A DNA stretch of 13,305 nucleotides from Actinomycetota bacterium (GTDB taxonomy: Bacteria; Actinomycetota; Actinomycetes; Nanopelagicales; Nanopelagicaceae): contig RGOY01000018.1 of assembly GCA_010028225.1 (NCBI GenBank), positions 1 through 13,305 of the forward strand, written 5' to 3'. The translations under genes were made by a program, and so were the position numbers. Of this stretch, positions 5,389 through 11,923 are shown in pieces (position 1 is the first letter of the stretch; each line of letters starts with the position of its first letter). The notes beneath the pieces were generated by a model. It made no database searches, was not told where the DNA came from, and worked only from the letters and a program-made list of their open reading frames with translations.

Positions 5389-6755
5389 GGGCGCTCGCGA
5401 AGAATCTCTCCCTGCTCGCATGCTTCTCTTCGCTGTTGCGAGAATCTAAAGAGATCGAGGCAGATCTCAATCACTTGCTCTGAAGGTGGTTCGCGTTCTG
5501 GCTCGCCATCGGCAGTTACTCCAGAGAGATTTATCCAGGTAGATGGCAGGGCGACTCGAGACCTGAACTGCTCTCCAGTAAGTATTTTCTCTCGTCCCTC
5601 GCTATCAATTCCGCGAATCTTCAAGAGACTTCCTGTTATCGAACGTTCAAGTATTTGATACCGCACGAGATCCTTCAACTCAAATGCTTTCGCCATCACT
5701 GCCTGAGAGACTTCTCTACGCCACTTTGCATAGCGAGGATTGATCGCAACGTTAACGCTCCAGGTATCAGGGCGATTGACAAGATAGGCAAGCTTTCCGC
5801 CCCAGACATCTTTCACATTCTGCGTCATGCCGCCACTACTACTAAAGAAGAAGGATTGAATCGGCTTGCCCTCAAAAAAGATGACTTGATTTCGCGTGCG
5901 ATCGACCGCGTTTCGCCAACGAATCCCATAGAAGGGTTCACTCTCTTTACCAAAACCGACAAAGTTCTGATCCCGGATAGTGCTGTAGATATGACAGTCG
6001 CATGCTTTACGAATACTCGGCAACTTCGAGAGAGCGAATGTTCTTGCTGCAATCGCTTGTGCATCAAGGGCTGCCTCGGGCCAGGATGAAGGAACTTCGC
6101 CGAGTCCGTAGAGATATTGATCGCCAAGTCTTAAGGTCGTGGTTATCTCCATCTCCCCCGGCCCGACATCATTTGCCACACGCTTGAGATTGAGCTGACC
6201 ATATTTAAGAAGGTAATTTCGTGCCGCAGTTCGAAGCGTCACGACTGTTTCGCTCTCCCAGCGAATCGTCCAATCATCATCAGGTTCAAGGCTTGAAAAC
6301 TTCGCTAGTTTCGATGAACGCGTGATCTCAATCTTTCCTGCGATGCTCGTCATCGAGATAGTGATATCTCCGCTATAGCTACCTACAACTGCGCTCTCTG
6401 GAACTGGGCGATTAATAAGGAATCTTCCGCGAATCAAGGTGACGGTCCCGCTCTCTGACTTGATGGTCAGTGAAGCATCGCGTTGTTTATGACCGACATT
6501 GACTCGAATCAGCTGAGTATCGTCTCCTGGAAGTAGAGATGTGCCAGGGTAGAAATGACTCAAAATCATGGCAGAGGTCGCGCTCTCCATTGCCATTCCT
6601 TTGGCTCCGTATTGACTCATGCCAACGCCATGACCATATCCAGAACCAGTGAAGACGAACTTTGCCGGTGCGCTTGCATTTGCCGAGAGGGGTGAAAGAA
6701 GCGAAATGAAAAGCGTTACGGCGAGAGTCGAGATCGCGCGACTAGAAATCCTCAT
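5385..6755 (-). CDS. secreted SpoIID/LytB-domain protein
   Basis: This is an exported protein with the SpoIID/LytB domain, a family that includes a lytic transglycosylase acting on peptidoglycan; it probably remodels the wall. The start is taken as ATG at 6753-6755, which gives a compact signal peptide (MRISSRAISTLAVTLFISLL, then SPLSANASA as the likely cleavage site) and a 14-bp overlap with the upstream ATPase gene. ATG at 6779 would add eight residues, and neither start has a strong ribosome site. Residues 36-51 carry TGSGYGHGVGMSQYGA, a hallmark of the family. GLGEVPSSWPEAALDAQAIA (about 217-236) contains the Glu equivalent to the SpoIID catalytic residue, and FFFSSSGGMT with DVWGGKLAYL completes the domain. 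A CDC pair lies near residue 253. Its place after the polymer-export ABC genes suggests a shared envelope role. Confidence 0.9.
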   Translation of the reverse strand: MRISSRAISTLAVTLFISLLSPLSANASAPAKFVFTGSGYGHGVGMSQYGAKGMAMESATSAMILSHFYPGTSLLPGDDTQLIRVNVGHKQRDASLTIKSESGTVTLIRGRFLINRPVPESAVVGSYSGDITISMTSIAGKIEITRSSKLAKFSSLEPDDDWTIRWESETVVTLRTAARNYLLKYGQLNLKRVANDVGPGEMEITTTLRLGDQYLYGLGEVPSSWPEAALDAQAIAARTFALSKLPSIRKACDCHIYSTIRDQNFVGFGKESEPFYGIRWRNAVDRTRNQVIFFEGKPIQSFFFSSSGGMTQNVKDVWGGKLAYLVNRPDTWSVNVAINPRYAKWRREVSQAVMAKAFELKDLVRYQILERSITGSLLKIRGIDSEGREKILTGEQFRSRVALPSTWINLSGVTADGEPEREPPSEQVIEICLDLFRFSQQRREACEQGEILRERP

Positions 6756-7545
6756 CGGTCTCAGGACTACTTCCGACATGTAAGAAAGCGCGATAGGCCT
6801 TGATCACCTCAAGAGGTTCGCCGCGTTTGACCATTCTTCCCTTATCCATCCAGATGATCTCATCGCAGATCTCTCGCAAGACTTTAAGTGCATGAGATAC
6901 GACAATCAGTGCACGATCATCACTTTTCATCTGGCGGATTCGCTCAATTGATTTCACCTTGAATCGGGCATCTCCAGTACTTAAGGCTTCATCGATGATG
7001 AAGATGTCAGGATCTAGCGATGCAGCTACAGAGAAGGCAAGGCGTGATTGCATCCCTGAGGAGTAGGTACGCATCGGTGCATCAATGACATCTTCCAAGC
7101 CGGAGAACTCCACGATTGAATCGAACTTCTCATCGATCTGGTCGCGACTCATTCCTGCAGCTAAGCCACCGAGATATACATTCTCTCTGCCAGTAAGTTT
7201 GTTGTTGAAGCCAACTCCGAGCGAGAGCAGAGTCGAGACTTTTCCGAATACTTCGACCTTTCCTGAGGTCGGAGGCAAGATCCCTGAGATAACGCGCATC
7301 AAGGTTGATTTACCTGCTCCATTACTGCCGATAATCCCCGTCACCTGTCCGTAAGGAATATCAAGGGTGAGGTCTTTGACTGCATGGACGATACGAGTCT
7401 GACGTTGGCGCCGTGCAAGGCGGCCAAGACGATTTCGAAGTGTGGGACGGCGATCAAGTGTCGTCGTGTAGACAAGACCAAGTGATCTGATCGAGACGGC
7501 GCTCTCTCGAGTGCGAGGTGAGTTAGATGCGGACAGCGAACTCAC
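6742..7545 (-). CDS. ABC transporter ATP-binding protein for polysaccharide/teichoic-acid export (Wzt/TagH-like)
   Basis: This cytoplasmic ATPase of 267 residues powers export of a lipid-linked polymer through the adjacent permease. Walker A is GSNGAGKST (73-81), the ABC signature YSSGMQSRL (161-169), Walker B IFIIDE (181-186) and the switch His is in VVSHAL (about 218). The Arg-rich stretch after the first strand (RRPTLRNRLGRLARRQRQ), before the AVKDLTLDI strand, and LGVGFNNKLTGRENVYL are typical of the Wzt/TagH subfamily. It ends soon after the nucleotide-binding domain, so there is no C-terminal carbohydrate-binding module of the E. coli O9a Wzt kind. It starts with GTG at 7543-7545, with GGGAG immediately before it, and overlaps the permease by 23 bp. 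No other start is available before an upstream stop. Confidence 0.95.
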   Translation of the reverse strand: MSSLSASNSPRTRESAVSIRSLGLVYTTTLDRRPTLRNRLGRLARRQRQTRIVHAVKDLTLDIPYGQVTGIIGSNGAGKSTLMRVISGILPPTSGKVEVFGKVSTLLSLGVGFNNKLTGRENVYLGGLAAGMSRDQIDEKFDSIVEFSGLEDVIDAPMRTYSSGMQSRLAFSVAASLDPDIFIIDEALSTGDARFKVKSIERIRQMKSDDRALIVVSHALKVLREICDEIIWMDKGRMVKRGEPLEVIKAYRAFLHVGSSPETDEDF

Positions 7546-8374
7546 GCTCCCGAGTTAGAAAAATGTAACTTCCGAGTGAGAAGAGTGCGAGGGTCCAGCC
7601 AAGCCCGAGGATGAGATCACTCATCAATGGCGCTCTCCCCTCAATCATGATTGCGGACCAACTATCCAAGAATGGGAAGAGTGGATTTATGACAGTCAAG
7701 AAATTCAGACGTTGATCCAACATCTCGCTGGTATAGAGCACGGGTGAGAGATAGAGCAAGGTTCGCGAAAGATAGGGAAGAAGATTTTGCGCATCGCGAA
7801 AGTAGACATTGATGGTCGCGGCGATGATGGCGCAACTCAGTGCAAACCCAAGGACGAGAAGAAGTATTGCTGGCGCCCAGAGCATATGAATGGTGAAGGG
7901 AAGTCCCAAAGCAAGATGTATGCCAAGCAAGACGATCATGGTCGGGATAAAACGCATCAAAGCGATAAGGGTCTCGGCGATAGGTAGGACAAGTCGCGGA
8001 AATGCTGAATTGAGAACTAACTTCGATCCTGAGGTGACTGACTTTGCGCCAGAAACGATTGAGTTAGTGACTAGATAGAAGAGAAAGAGTGTCCCGGTGA
8101 GATGTCCAAAACGTTCGGCACCACCTTTCACTCCGATGATGATCAGAAGTAAGTAATAGATCCCGGCCAGAATGAGTGGAGTCAAGATCAACCAGAGTTG
8201 GCCAAGGACTGTCCCATATTGCTTTTGATGCAGGTCCGCTCTGGCATATTCGAAGATGAAATCTCGACGCTTCCAGAGCGATGAGAAGTACTCCTTGAGA
8301 GAGGGCAAGCCATGTTGGAAAGGTTGATAAACCGCTACTGGCTGACGCTTTACTTGATGCTGGGAAGCGCTCAC
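7523..8374 (-). CDS. ABC-2 type permease for polysaccharide/teichoic-acid export (Wzm/TagG-like)
   Basis: This 283-residue inner-membrane protein forms the channel partner of the ATPase encoded next. A cytoplasmic amphipathic N-terminus (SLKEYFSSLWKRRDFIFEYARADLHQKQYGTVLG in pieces from about residue 25) precedes six predicted membrane segments. These are near 57-80, 92-112, 132-156, 162-188, 198-216 and 252-276. RADLHQKQYGTVLGQLWLIL is the conserved family entry segment, and FRDAQNLLPYLSRTLLYLSP is the typical ABC-2 motif before the fifth segment. The start is GTG at 8372-8374, 9 nt after the glycosyltransferase stop. No strong ribosome site is seen, so translation may depend on coupling. 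The gene order glycosyltransferase-permease-ATPase fits one export operon. Confidence 0.93.
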   Translation of the reverse strand: MSASQHQVKRQPVAVYQPFQHGLPSLKEYFSSLWKRRDFIFEYARADLHQKQYGTVLGQLWLILTPLILAGIYYLLLIIIGVKGGAERFGHLTGTLFLFYLVTNSIVSGAKSVTSGSKLVLNSAFPRLVLPIAETLIALMRFIPTMIVLLGIHLALGLPFTIHMLWAPAILLLVLGFALSCAIIAATINVYFRDAQNLLPYLSRTLLYLSPVLYTSEMLDQRLNFLTVINPLFPFLDSWSAIMIEGRAPLMSDLILGLGWTLALFSLGSYIFLTREREFAVRI

Positions 8375-8383
8375 TCGCGAAGA

Positions 8384-9388
8384 TTACCCGTTCGCCTTCA
8401 TCCCTCCTTGAACCAACAAGCGCTTCGGCGAGGTGAGAAATCCAAATCCCCAGGAATGATGCATCGTCGTCATAACCAGAGGCAAGAGAGCTCGCTCACC
8501 CCAACTCTTTCCAATAACGATCCCACCCAGAATCATCGATGTGAGATAGATAGCAACCGGTGCGATGAAGAGAAGTGAGTTACTGGATGCAAGTACTAGC
8601 GAGAGAGTGTTGATTGCAACGGCAAGAGGCGGTGCGAGATAGCGGAAGTTGACTGTCCCGAGGTGTTGCCGTGAAACCACTCTCCGCCAGCGACCGTATT
8701 GAAAGTACTGCTTTGCTAGAGAACGAAGATCACTTCTCGGGCGATAGATGACTTTAAGTGCAGGATCGAACCAAATCTTTCCGCCATTTAATCGAAGGCG
8801 ATGGTTAAGCTCCCAGTCTTGCGCTCTTGTGTAACGCTCATCAAATCCACCTACAGCAAGAAGTGCAGATTTCTTGAATACACCGAGATAAACCGTGTCA
8901 CTTTCACCTGCTTCACCGCCGAGATGAAAGCGTGAACTTCCTACGCCAAGGGGTGAGCGCATAGCTCTTGCTACCGACTTTTCAAAGAGCGTCACTCCTT
9001 CTGCTGCCATCACTCCGCCGACATTGACCACACCATCACTTTCGCGTTCACGTAGGAGAGTGATTGCTCTGGCGATATAACTGCCTTCAATCTCACTGTG
9101 TCCATCAATTCGCACGATGTAATCAAATCGCGAATGTTTGATTGCAAGATTCAATGCATTTGCAGTTCGACCAGTGGGATTTTCTACCGACTTTATTCGT
9201 GGCTCTTTATCCATCATCTGATGCACCAGCTCTTGCGTGCCGTCTCTCGAAGGCCCTAGCGCGAGAATCACCTCGATCTCGCCTGGGTAATCCTGTGTGA
9301 GGGCTGCCTTGACTGCAGATTGAAGATGATTGAACTCATTGAGAACCGGCATGATCACTGAGACTCCGGGATAGGTGACCGAGTTCAT
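8384..9388 (-). CDS. family 2 glycosyltransferase, ExoA-like, membrane-associated
   Basis: This 334-residue inverting GT-A enzyme probably adds a sugar from a nucleotide-sugar donor to a lipid-linked glycan at the inner face of the membrane; donor and acceptor are unknown. It opens with VSVIMPVLNE. The metal/nucleotide site is IDGHS (94-98), a DxH form as in succinoglycan ExoA-type enzymes. QDWELNHRL (190-198) holds the catalytic-base region, and QYFQYGRWR (227-235) resembles the QxxRW element. Hydrophobic segments at about 250-268 and 272-298 anchor the C-terminus, followed by MHHSWGFGFL, also typical of ExoA homologues. The ATG at 9386-9388 is divergent from the LCP gene, with TAAGTT 7 nt upstream. 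The downstream genes on this strand are the ABC exporter pair. Confidence 0.92.
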   Translation of the reverse strand: MNSVTYPGVSVIMPVLNEFNHLQSAVKAALTQDYPGEIEVILALGPSRDGTQELVHQMMDKEPRIKSVENPTGRTANALNLAIKHSRFDYIVRIDGHSEIEGSYIARAITLLRERESDGVVNVGGVMAAEGVTLFEKSVARAMRSPLGVGSSRFHLGGEAGESDTVYLGVFKKSALLAVGGFDERYTRAQDWELNHRLRLNGGKIWFDPALKVIYRPRSDLRSLAKQYFQYGRWRRVVSRQHLGTVNFRYLAPPLAVAINTLSLVLASSNSLLFIAPVAIYLTSMILGGIVIGKSWGERALLPLVMTTMHHSWGFGFLTSPKRLLVQGGMKANG

Positions 9389-9395
9389 GCTCTCA

Positions 9396-9401
9396 AACTT
9401 A
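9396..9401 (-). promoter_or_regulatory. -10 element for the glycosyltransferase operon (leaderless layout)
   Basis: On the minus strand this reads TAAGTT, a TANNNT match, followed by tgagagc and then the ATG at 9388. The 7-nt distance fits transcription starting at the initiation codon. A short GAGAG could also serve as a weak ribosome site, so leaderless use is not certain. Confidence 0.45.
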
Positions 9402-9425
9402 GCGAATCATCGAAGGAGCCACGAT

Positions 9426-9431
9426 TAGGCT
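9426..9431 (+). promoter_or_regulatory. -10 element for the LCP gene (leaderless layout)
   Basis: TAGGCT fits TANNNT and ends 6 nt before the GTG at 9438. No Shine-Dalgarno sequence is visible. It lies 24 bp from the oppositely oriented -10 of the glycosyltransferase gene, so the 49-bp gap would hold two back-to-back promoters. Confidence 0.5.
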
Positions 9432-9437
9432 GACCCT

Positions 9438-10508
9438 GTGAAATCCCCACGTGCGATTCGATTCTTCACAAGGCTCTCTATCGCCATCGTCGCACTCTCT
9501 GCTATCTCGTGGGTCGGGCTTGGTGCGATCACGGGATCGATTAAGCGAACTGATGCCTTCGCAAATCTGGGTGACCGACCGAGCAAACCAACCAGTGCCG
9601 TCAACTACCTGATTGTTGGATCAGATTCCAGAGAAGGTCTCACTCGAGAGGAACAGCGCAGACTTCGAACCGGAAGCACCAAGGTCGCTGCAGGAAAGCG
9701 ATCTGACACGATTTTGCTGGTCCATATTTCTAAGAATCGAGATCGCGCATCTATCGTCTCGATTCCACGAGATAGCTACGCCCTGATTCCACGTTGGACT
9801 GATTCACAGGGCAAAGTCCATAGCGAGACTCACTCGAAGATCAACTCAGCCTTTGCTTGGGGAGGTGCGCCACTTCTGATCCAGACCCTTGAGTCGATGT
9901 CGGATCTGCGGATAACCAATCGCGCCATCTATGACCCAAAGAGCCATATCGATCTTGAGGCAGGGCGTCATACACTTGATGGAATCGATGCGCTGAAATA
10001 TGTTCGTGCTCGTTCGTTTGATGGCACCAGTGATATCGGTCGTATGAAGCGACAACAACAATTCATCTCAACAATATTGCGTGAGGTGACAAGCGCTGGA
10101 GTACTGCTCAATCCGGTGAAGATGACAAAGTTGCTTAACTCTGCATTCGACTCAGTGATCACAGATGAGAGTCTTGATCGCAATGACCTACTAACCCTTG
10201 GAAAACAGTTGCGAAGCCTTTCTGCGAAGAATGTCAACACTTTGACTGTCCCGCTGAAGTATTACAACTACAACAAAAATGGCGTTACCGCGGCAGTTCT
10301 CTGGGACCCAGTTCTTGCTGGCGATCTCTTCCTTCGCTTGAAGGAGGATCGACCACTTCTCGATGAAGTGAAGCCATCACCGAGTGCATCTGCGTCGCAG
10401 TCAACGGGCGAGGGTTCAGCGACAGAGCCCAAAGAAGTTGAACCCACTTATATCGATAAGTTCGGCACCCAGAAAGCTAGTGATAACCCATGTAAGGGCT
10501 TCCAGTGA
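9438..10508 (+). CDS. LytR-CpsA-Psr (LCP) family polymer-peptidoglycan ligase
   Basis: This membrane-anchored enzyme acts outside the cytoplasmic membrane. LCP proteins transfer glycopolymers from a polyprenyl-phosphate lipid to peptidoglycan or arabinogalactan. Its 356 residues start at GTG 9438 (KSPRAIRFFTR, basic), followed by one membrane segment at about 12-32. LCP motifs are NYLIVGSDSRE (56-66), KRSDTILLVHI (87-97), SIPRDSY (108-114), KINSAFAWGG (134-143), LDGIDALKYVRARSFDGTSD (180-199) and IGRMKRQQQFI. These include the Asp and Arg residues that bind metal and phosphate in the family. The usual block of about 30 residues containing the FxxLVDALGGV-type motif is absent: LRIT (157-160) runs straight into NRAIYDPKSHIDL. 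A Ser-rich tail ends in CKGFQ. It is divergent from the glycosyltransferase-ABC genes and is followed by UDP-glucose dehydrogenase. Confidence 0.93.
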   Translation: MKSPRAIRFFTRLSIAIVALSAISWVGLGAITGSIKRTDAFANLGDRPSKPTSAVNYLIVGSDSREGLTREEQRRLRTGSTKVAAGKRSDTILLVHISKNRDRASIVSIPRDSYALIPRWTDSQGKVHSETHSKINSAFAWGGAPLLIQTLESMSDLRITNRAIYDPKSHIDLEAGRHTLDGIDALKYVRARSFDGTSDIGRMKRQQQFISTILREVTSAGVLLNPVKMTKLLNSAFDSVITDESLDRNDLLTLGKQLRSLSAKNVNTLTVPLKYYNYNKNGVTAAVLWDPVLAGDLFLRLKEDRPLLDEVKPSPSASASQSTGEGSATEPKEVEPTYIDKFGTQKASDNPCKGFQ

Positions 10509-10530
10509 AGGTAGCCTTTCTTATCACTTC

Positions 10531-10556
10531 TAATGTGGGGATCAACAAGTGAAGGG
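10531..10556 (+). promoter_or_regulatory. candidate -10 and ribosome binding site for UDP-glucose dehydrogenase
   Basis: TAATGT (10531-10536) fits TANNNT. GAAGGG (10551-10556) lies 9 nt before GTG at 10566. Together they favour GTG 10566 over the ATG at 10533, which has no ribosome site and would lie within the -10. A weak stem AAGG-tag-CCTT (10508-10518) follows the LCP stop but is too short to call a terminator. Confidence 0.4.
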
Positions 10557-10565
10557 CATCTTGTA

Positions 10566-11909
10566 GTGGCAAACTCCAATAAACGACTTCGCTTATCGGT
10601 AATAGGTACTGGCTATCTTGGTGCAACGCATGCCGCCGCAATGTCCTCTCTCGGTTTCGAAGTTGTGGGGATTGATCTCGATAAAGAGAAGATTTCACTT
10701 CTTTCACAAGGACGAGTGCCCTTCTTTGAACCAGGTCTTGACCAACTTCTTAGCGATGAAATCGCAACAGGACGTCTGACCTTCACTGATGATTTCGCTG
10801 CGGCATCAGAGTGCGACGTGCACTTTATCTGTGTCGGGACACCACAGGCGAAGAACTCACTCGCAGCCGATATGACCTTCGTTAATGGCGCACTCGCTGC
10901 AATCGCTCCAGTCGCAAAGAGTGGATCGCTGATCGTAGGAAAATCAACAGTCCCGGTAGGCACTGCAGCGCGCCTGGCTGAAGAACTTGCCTCTATCAAT
11001 GCAGGCGCTGAACTAGCTTGGAACCCAGAATTCTTAAGAGAAGGATTTGCAGTCGAAGACACTCTTCGCCCCAATCGTCTCGTTGTTGGCGTCACTTCTG
11101 ACAGAGCTGAAGAGATATTGCGCGAGGTCTATGCCGATCTCTTAGCCCTTGATATTCCATGGATTAGAGCCGATCTGCCCACTGCAGAATTGGTGAAAGT
11201 TGCCGCAAATTCATTCCTCGCTACGAAGATCTCCTTCATCAATGCGATGGCTGAGATCTGTGAAGCAGCAGATGGTGATGTCACCGTTCTTGCAAAAGCG
11301 ATTGGTTTTGATCCACGAATAGGAAATCGGTTCCTACAGGCAGGCATCGGATTCGGTGGTGGCTGTCTTCCGAAAGATATCCGTGCATTTATGGCCCGCG
11401 CTGATGAACTTGGCGCACGGCAAGCTCTTGAATTCCTTCGAGAAATTGACTCCATCAATCTTCGTGCTCGCACGCGAATGATCGAACTTGTCCGTGCTGA
11501 TTTAGGCGATGACTTGAAAGGCAGAAAAATCGCGATTCTTGGCGCCGCATTTAAACCAGAGAGTGATGATGTTCGAGATTCCCCCGCGCTCGATATTGCA
11601 GTGCAACTTCATGGCGCGGGAGCAGATGTCCGTATTCATGATCCTAAAGCGACGGAGAATGCAAAGCGTCGATTCCCAGCACTTGATTTCACCACTGACC
11701 TTGGCGAGTGCTTGAAGGGAAGTGAACTCATCTTGCATTTGACGGAGTGGCGCGAGTATCGAGAAATCGATCCCTCTGCCATCGCTCATCTCGTCGCAAA
11801 GAAGAACATCATTGACGGGCGAAATGCTCTTGATCGTGCCAAGTGGATTAAAGCCGGCTGGCACCTTCGGGCCCTTGGCGTCGCTCCCGTGCTGAAAGCC
11901 ATCGGATAG
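10566..11909 (+). CDS. UDP-glucose 6-dehydrogenase
   Basis: This cytosolic enzyme oxidises UDP-glucose to UDP-glucuronate with two NAD+, supplying uronic acid for surface polymers. From GTG 10566 it has 447 residues; the same frame extends to ATG 10533 (458 residues). The GTG is preferred because GAAGGG lies 9 nt before it and the protein then begins just ahead of the Rossmann fold (LSVIGTGYLGATHAAAMSSL, about 10-29). Further motifs are FFEPGLDQLL, FICVGTPQ (88-95), GKSTVPVGT, NPEFLREGFAVEDTLRPNRL (153-172) and ELVKVAANSFLATKISFINA (208-227). GFGGGCLPKD carries the catalytic Cys267, and AFKPESDDVRDSPALDI is the C-terminal NAD/UDP-domain motif. All expected catalytic residues are present. Related UDP-sugar dehydrogenases (for example UDP-ManNAc) are possible but less likely. 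It follows the LCP gene on the same strand. Confidence 0.95.
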   Translation: MANSNKRLRLSVIGTGYLGATHAAAMSSLGFEVVGIDLDKEKISLLSQGRVPFFEPGLDQLLSDEIATGRLTFTDDFAAASECDVHFICVGTPQAKNSLAADMTFVNGALAAIAPVAKSGSLIVGKSTVPVGTAARLAEELASINAGAELAWNPEFLREGFAVEDTLRPNRLVVGVTSDRAEEILREVYADLLALDIPWIRADLPTAELVKVAANSFLATKISFINAMAEICEAADGDVTVLAKAIGFDPRIGNRFLQAGIGFGGGCLPKDIRAFMARADELGARQALEFLREIDSINLRARTRMIELVRADLGDDLKGRKIAILGAAFKPESDDVRDSPALDIAVQLHGAGADVRIHDPKATENAKRRFPALDFTTDLGECLKGSELILHLTEWREYREIDPSAIAHLVAKKNIIDGRNALDRAKWIKAGWHLRALGVAPVLKAIG

Positions 11910-11923
11910 GGAATCTCGTAATA

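Noticed and set aside
10508..10520. Intrinsic terminator after the LCP gene
   Set aside because: The stem is only 4 bp (AAGG/CCTT) with a mixed pyrimidine tail, too weak to support a terminator.
10613..11473. Long minus-strand frames inside UDP-glucose dehydrogenase
   Set aside because: These are Arg/Ser/Ala-rich shadow frames opposite a complete, motif-rich enzyme; no start signals support them.
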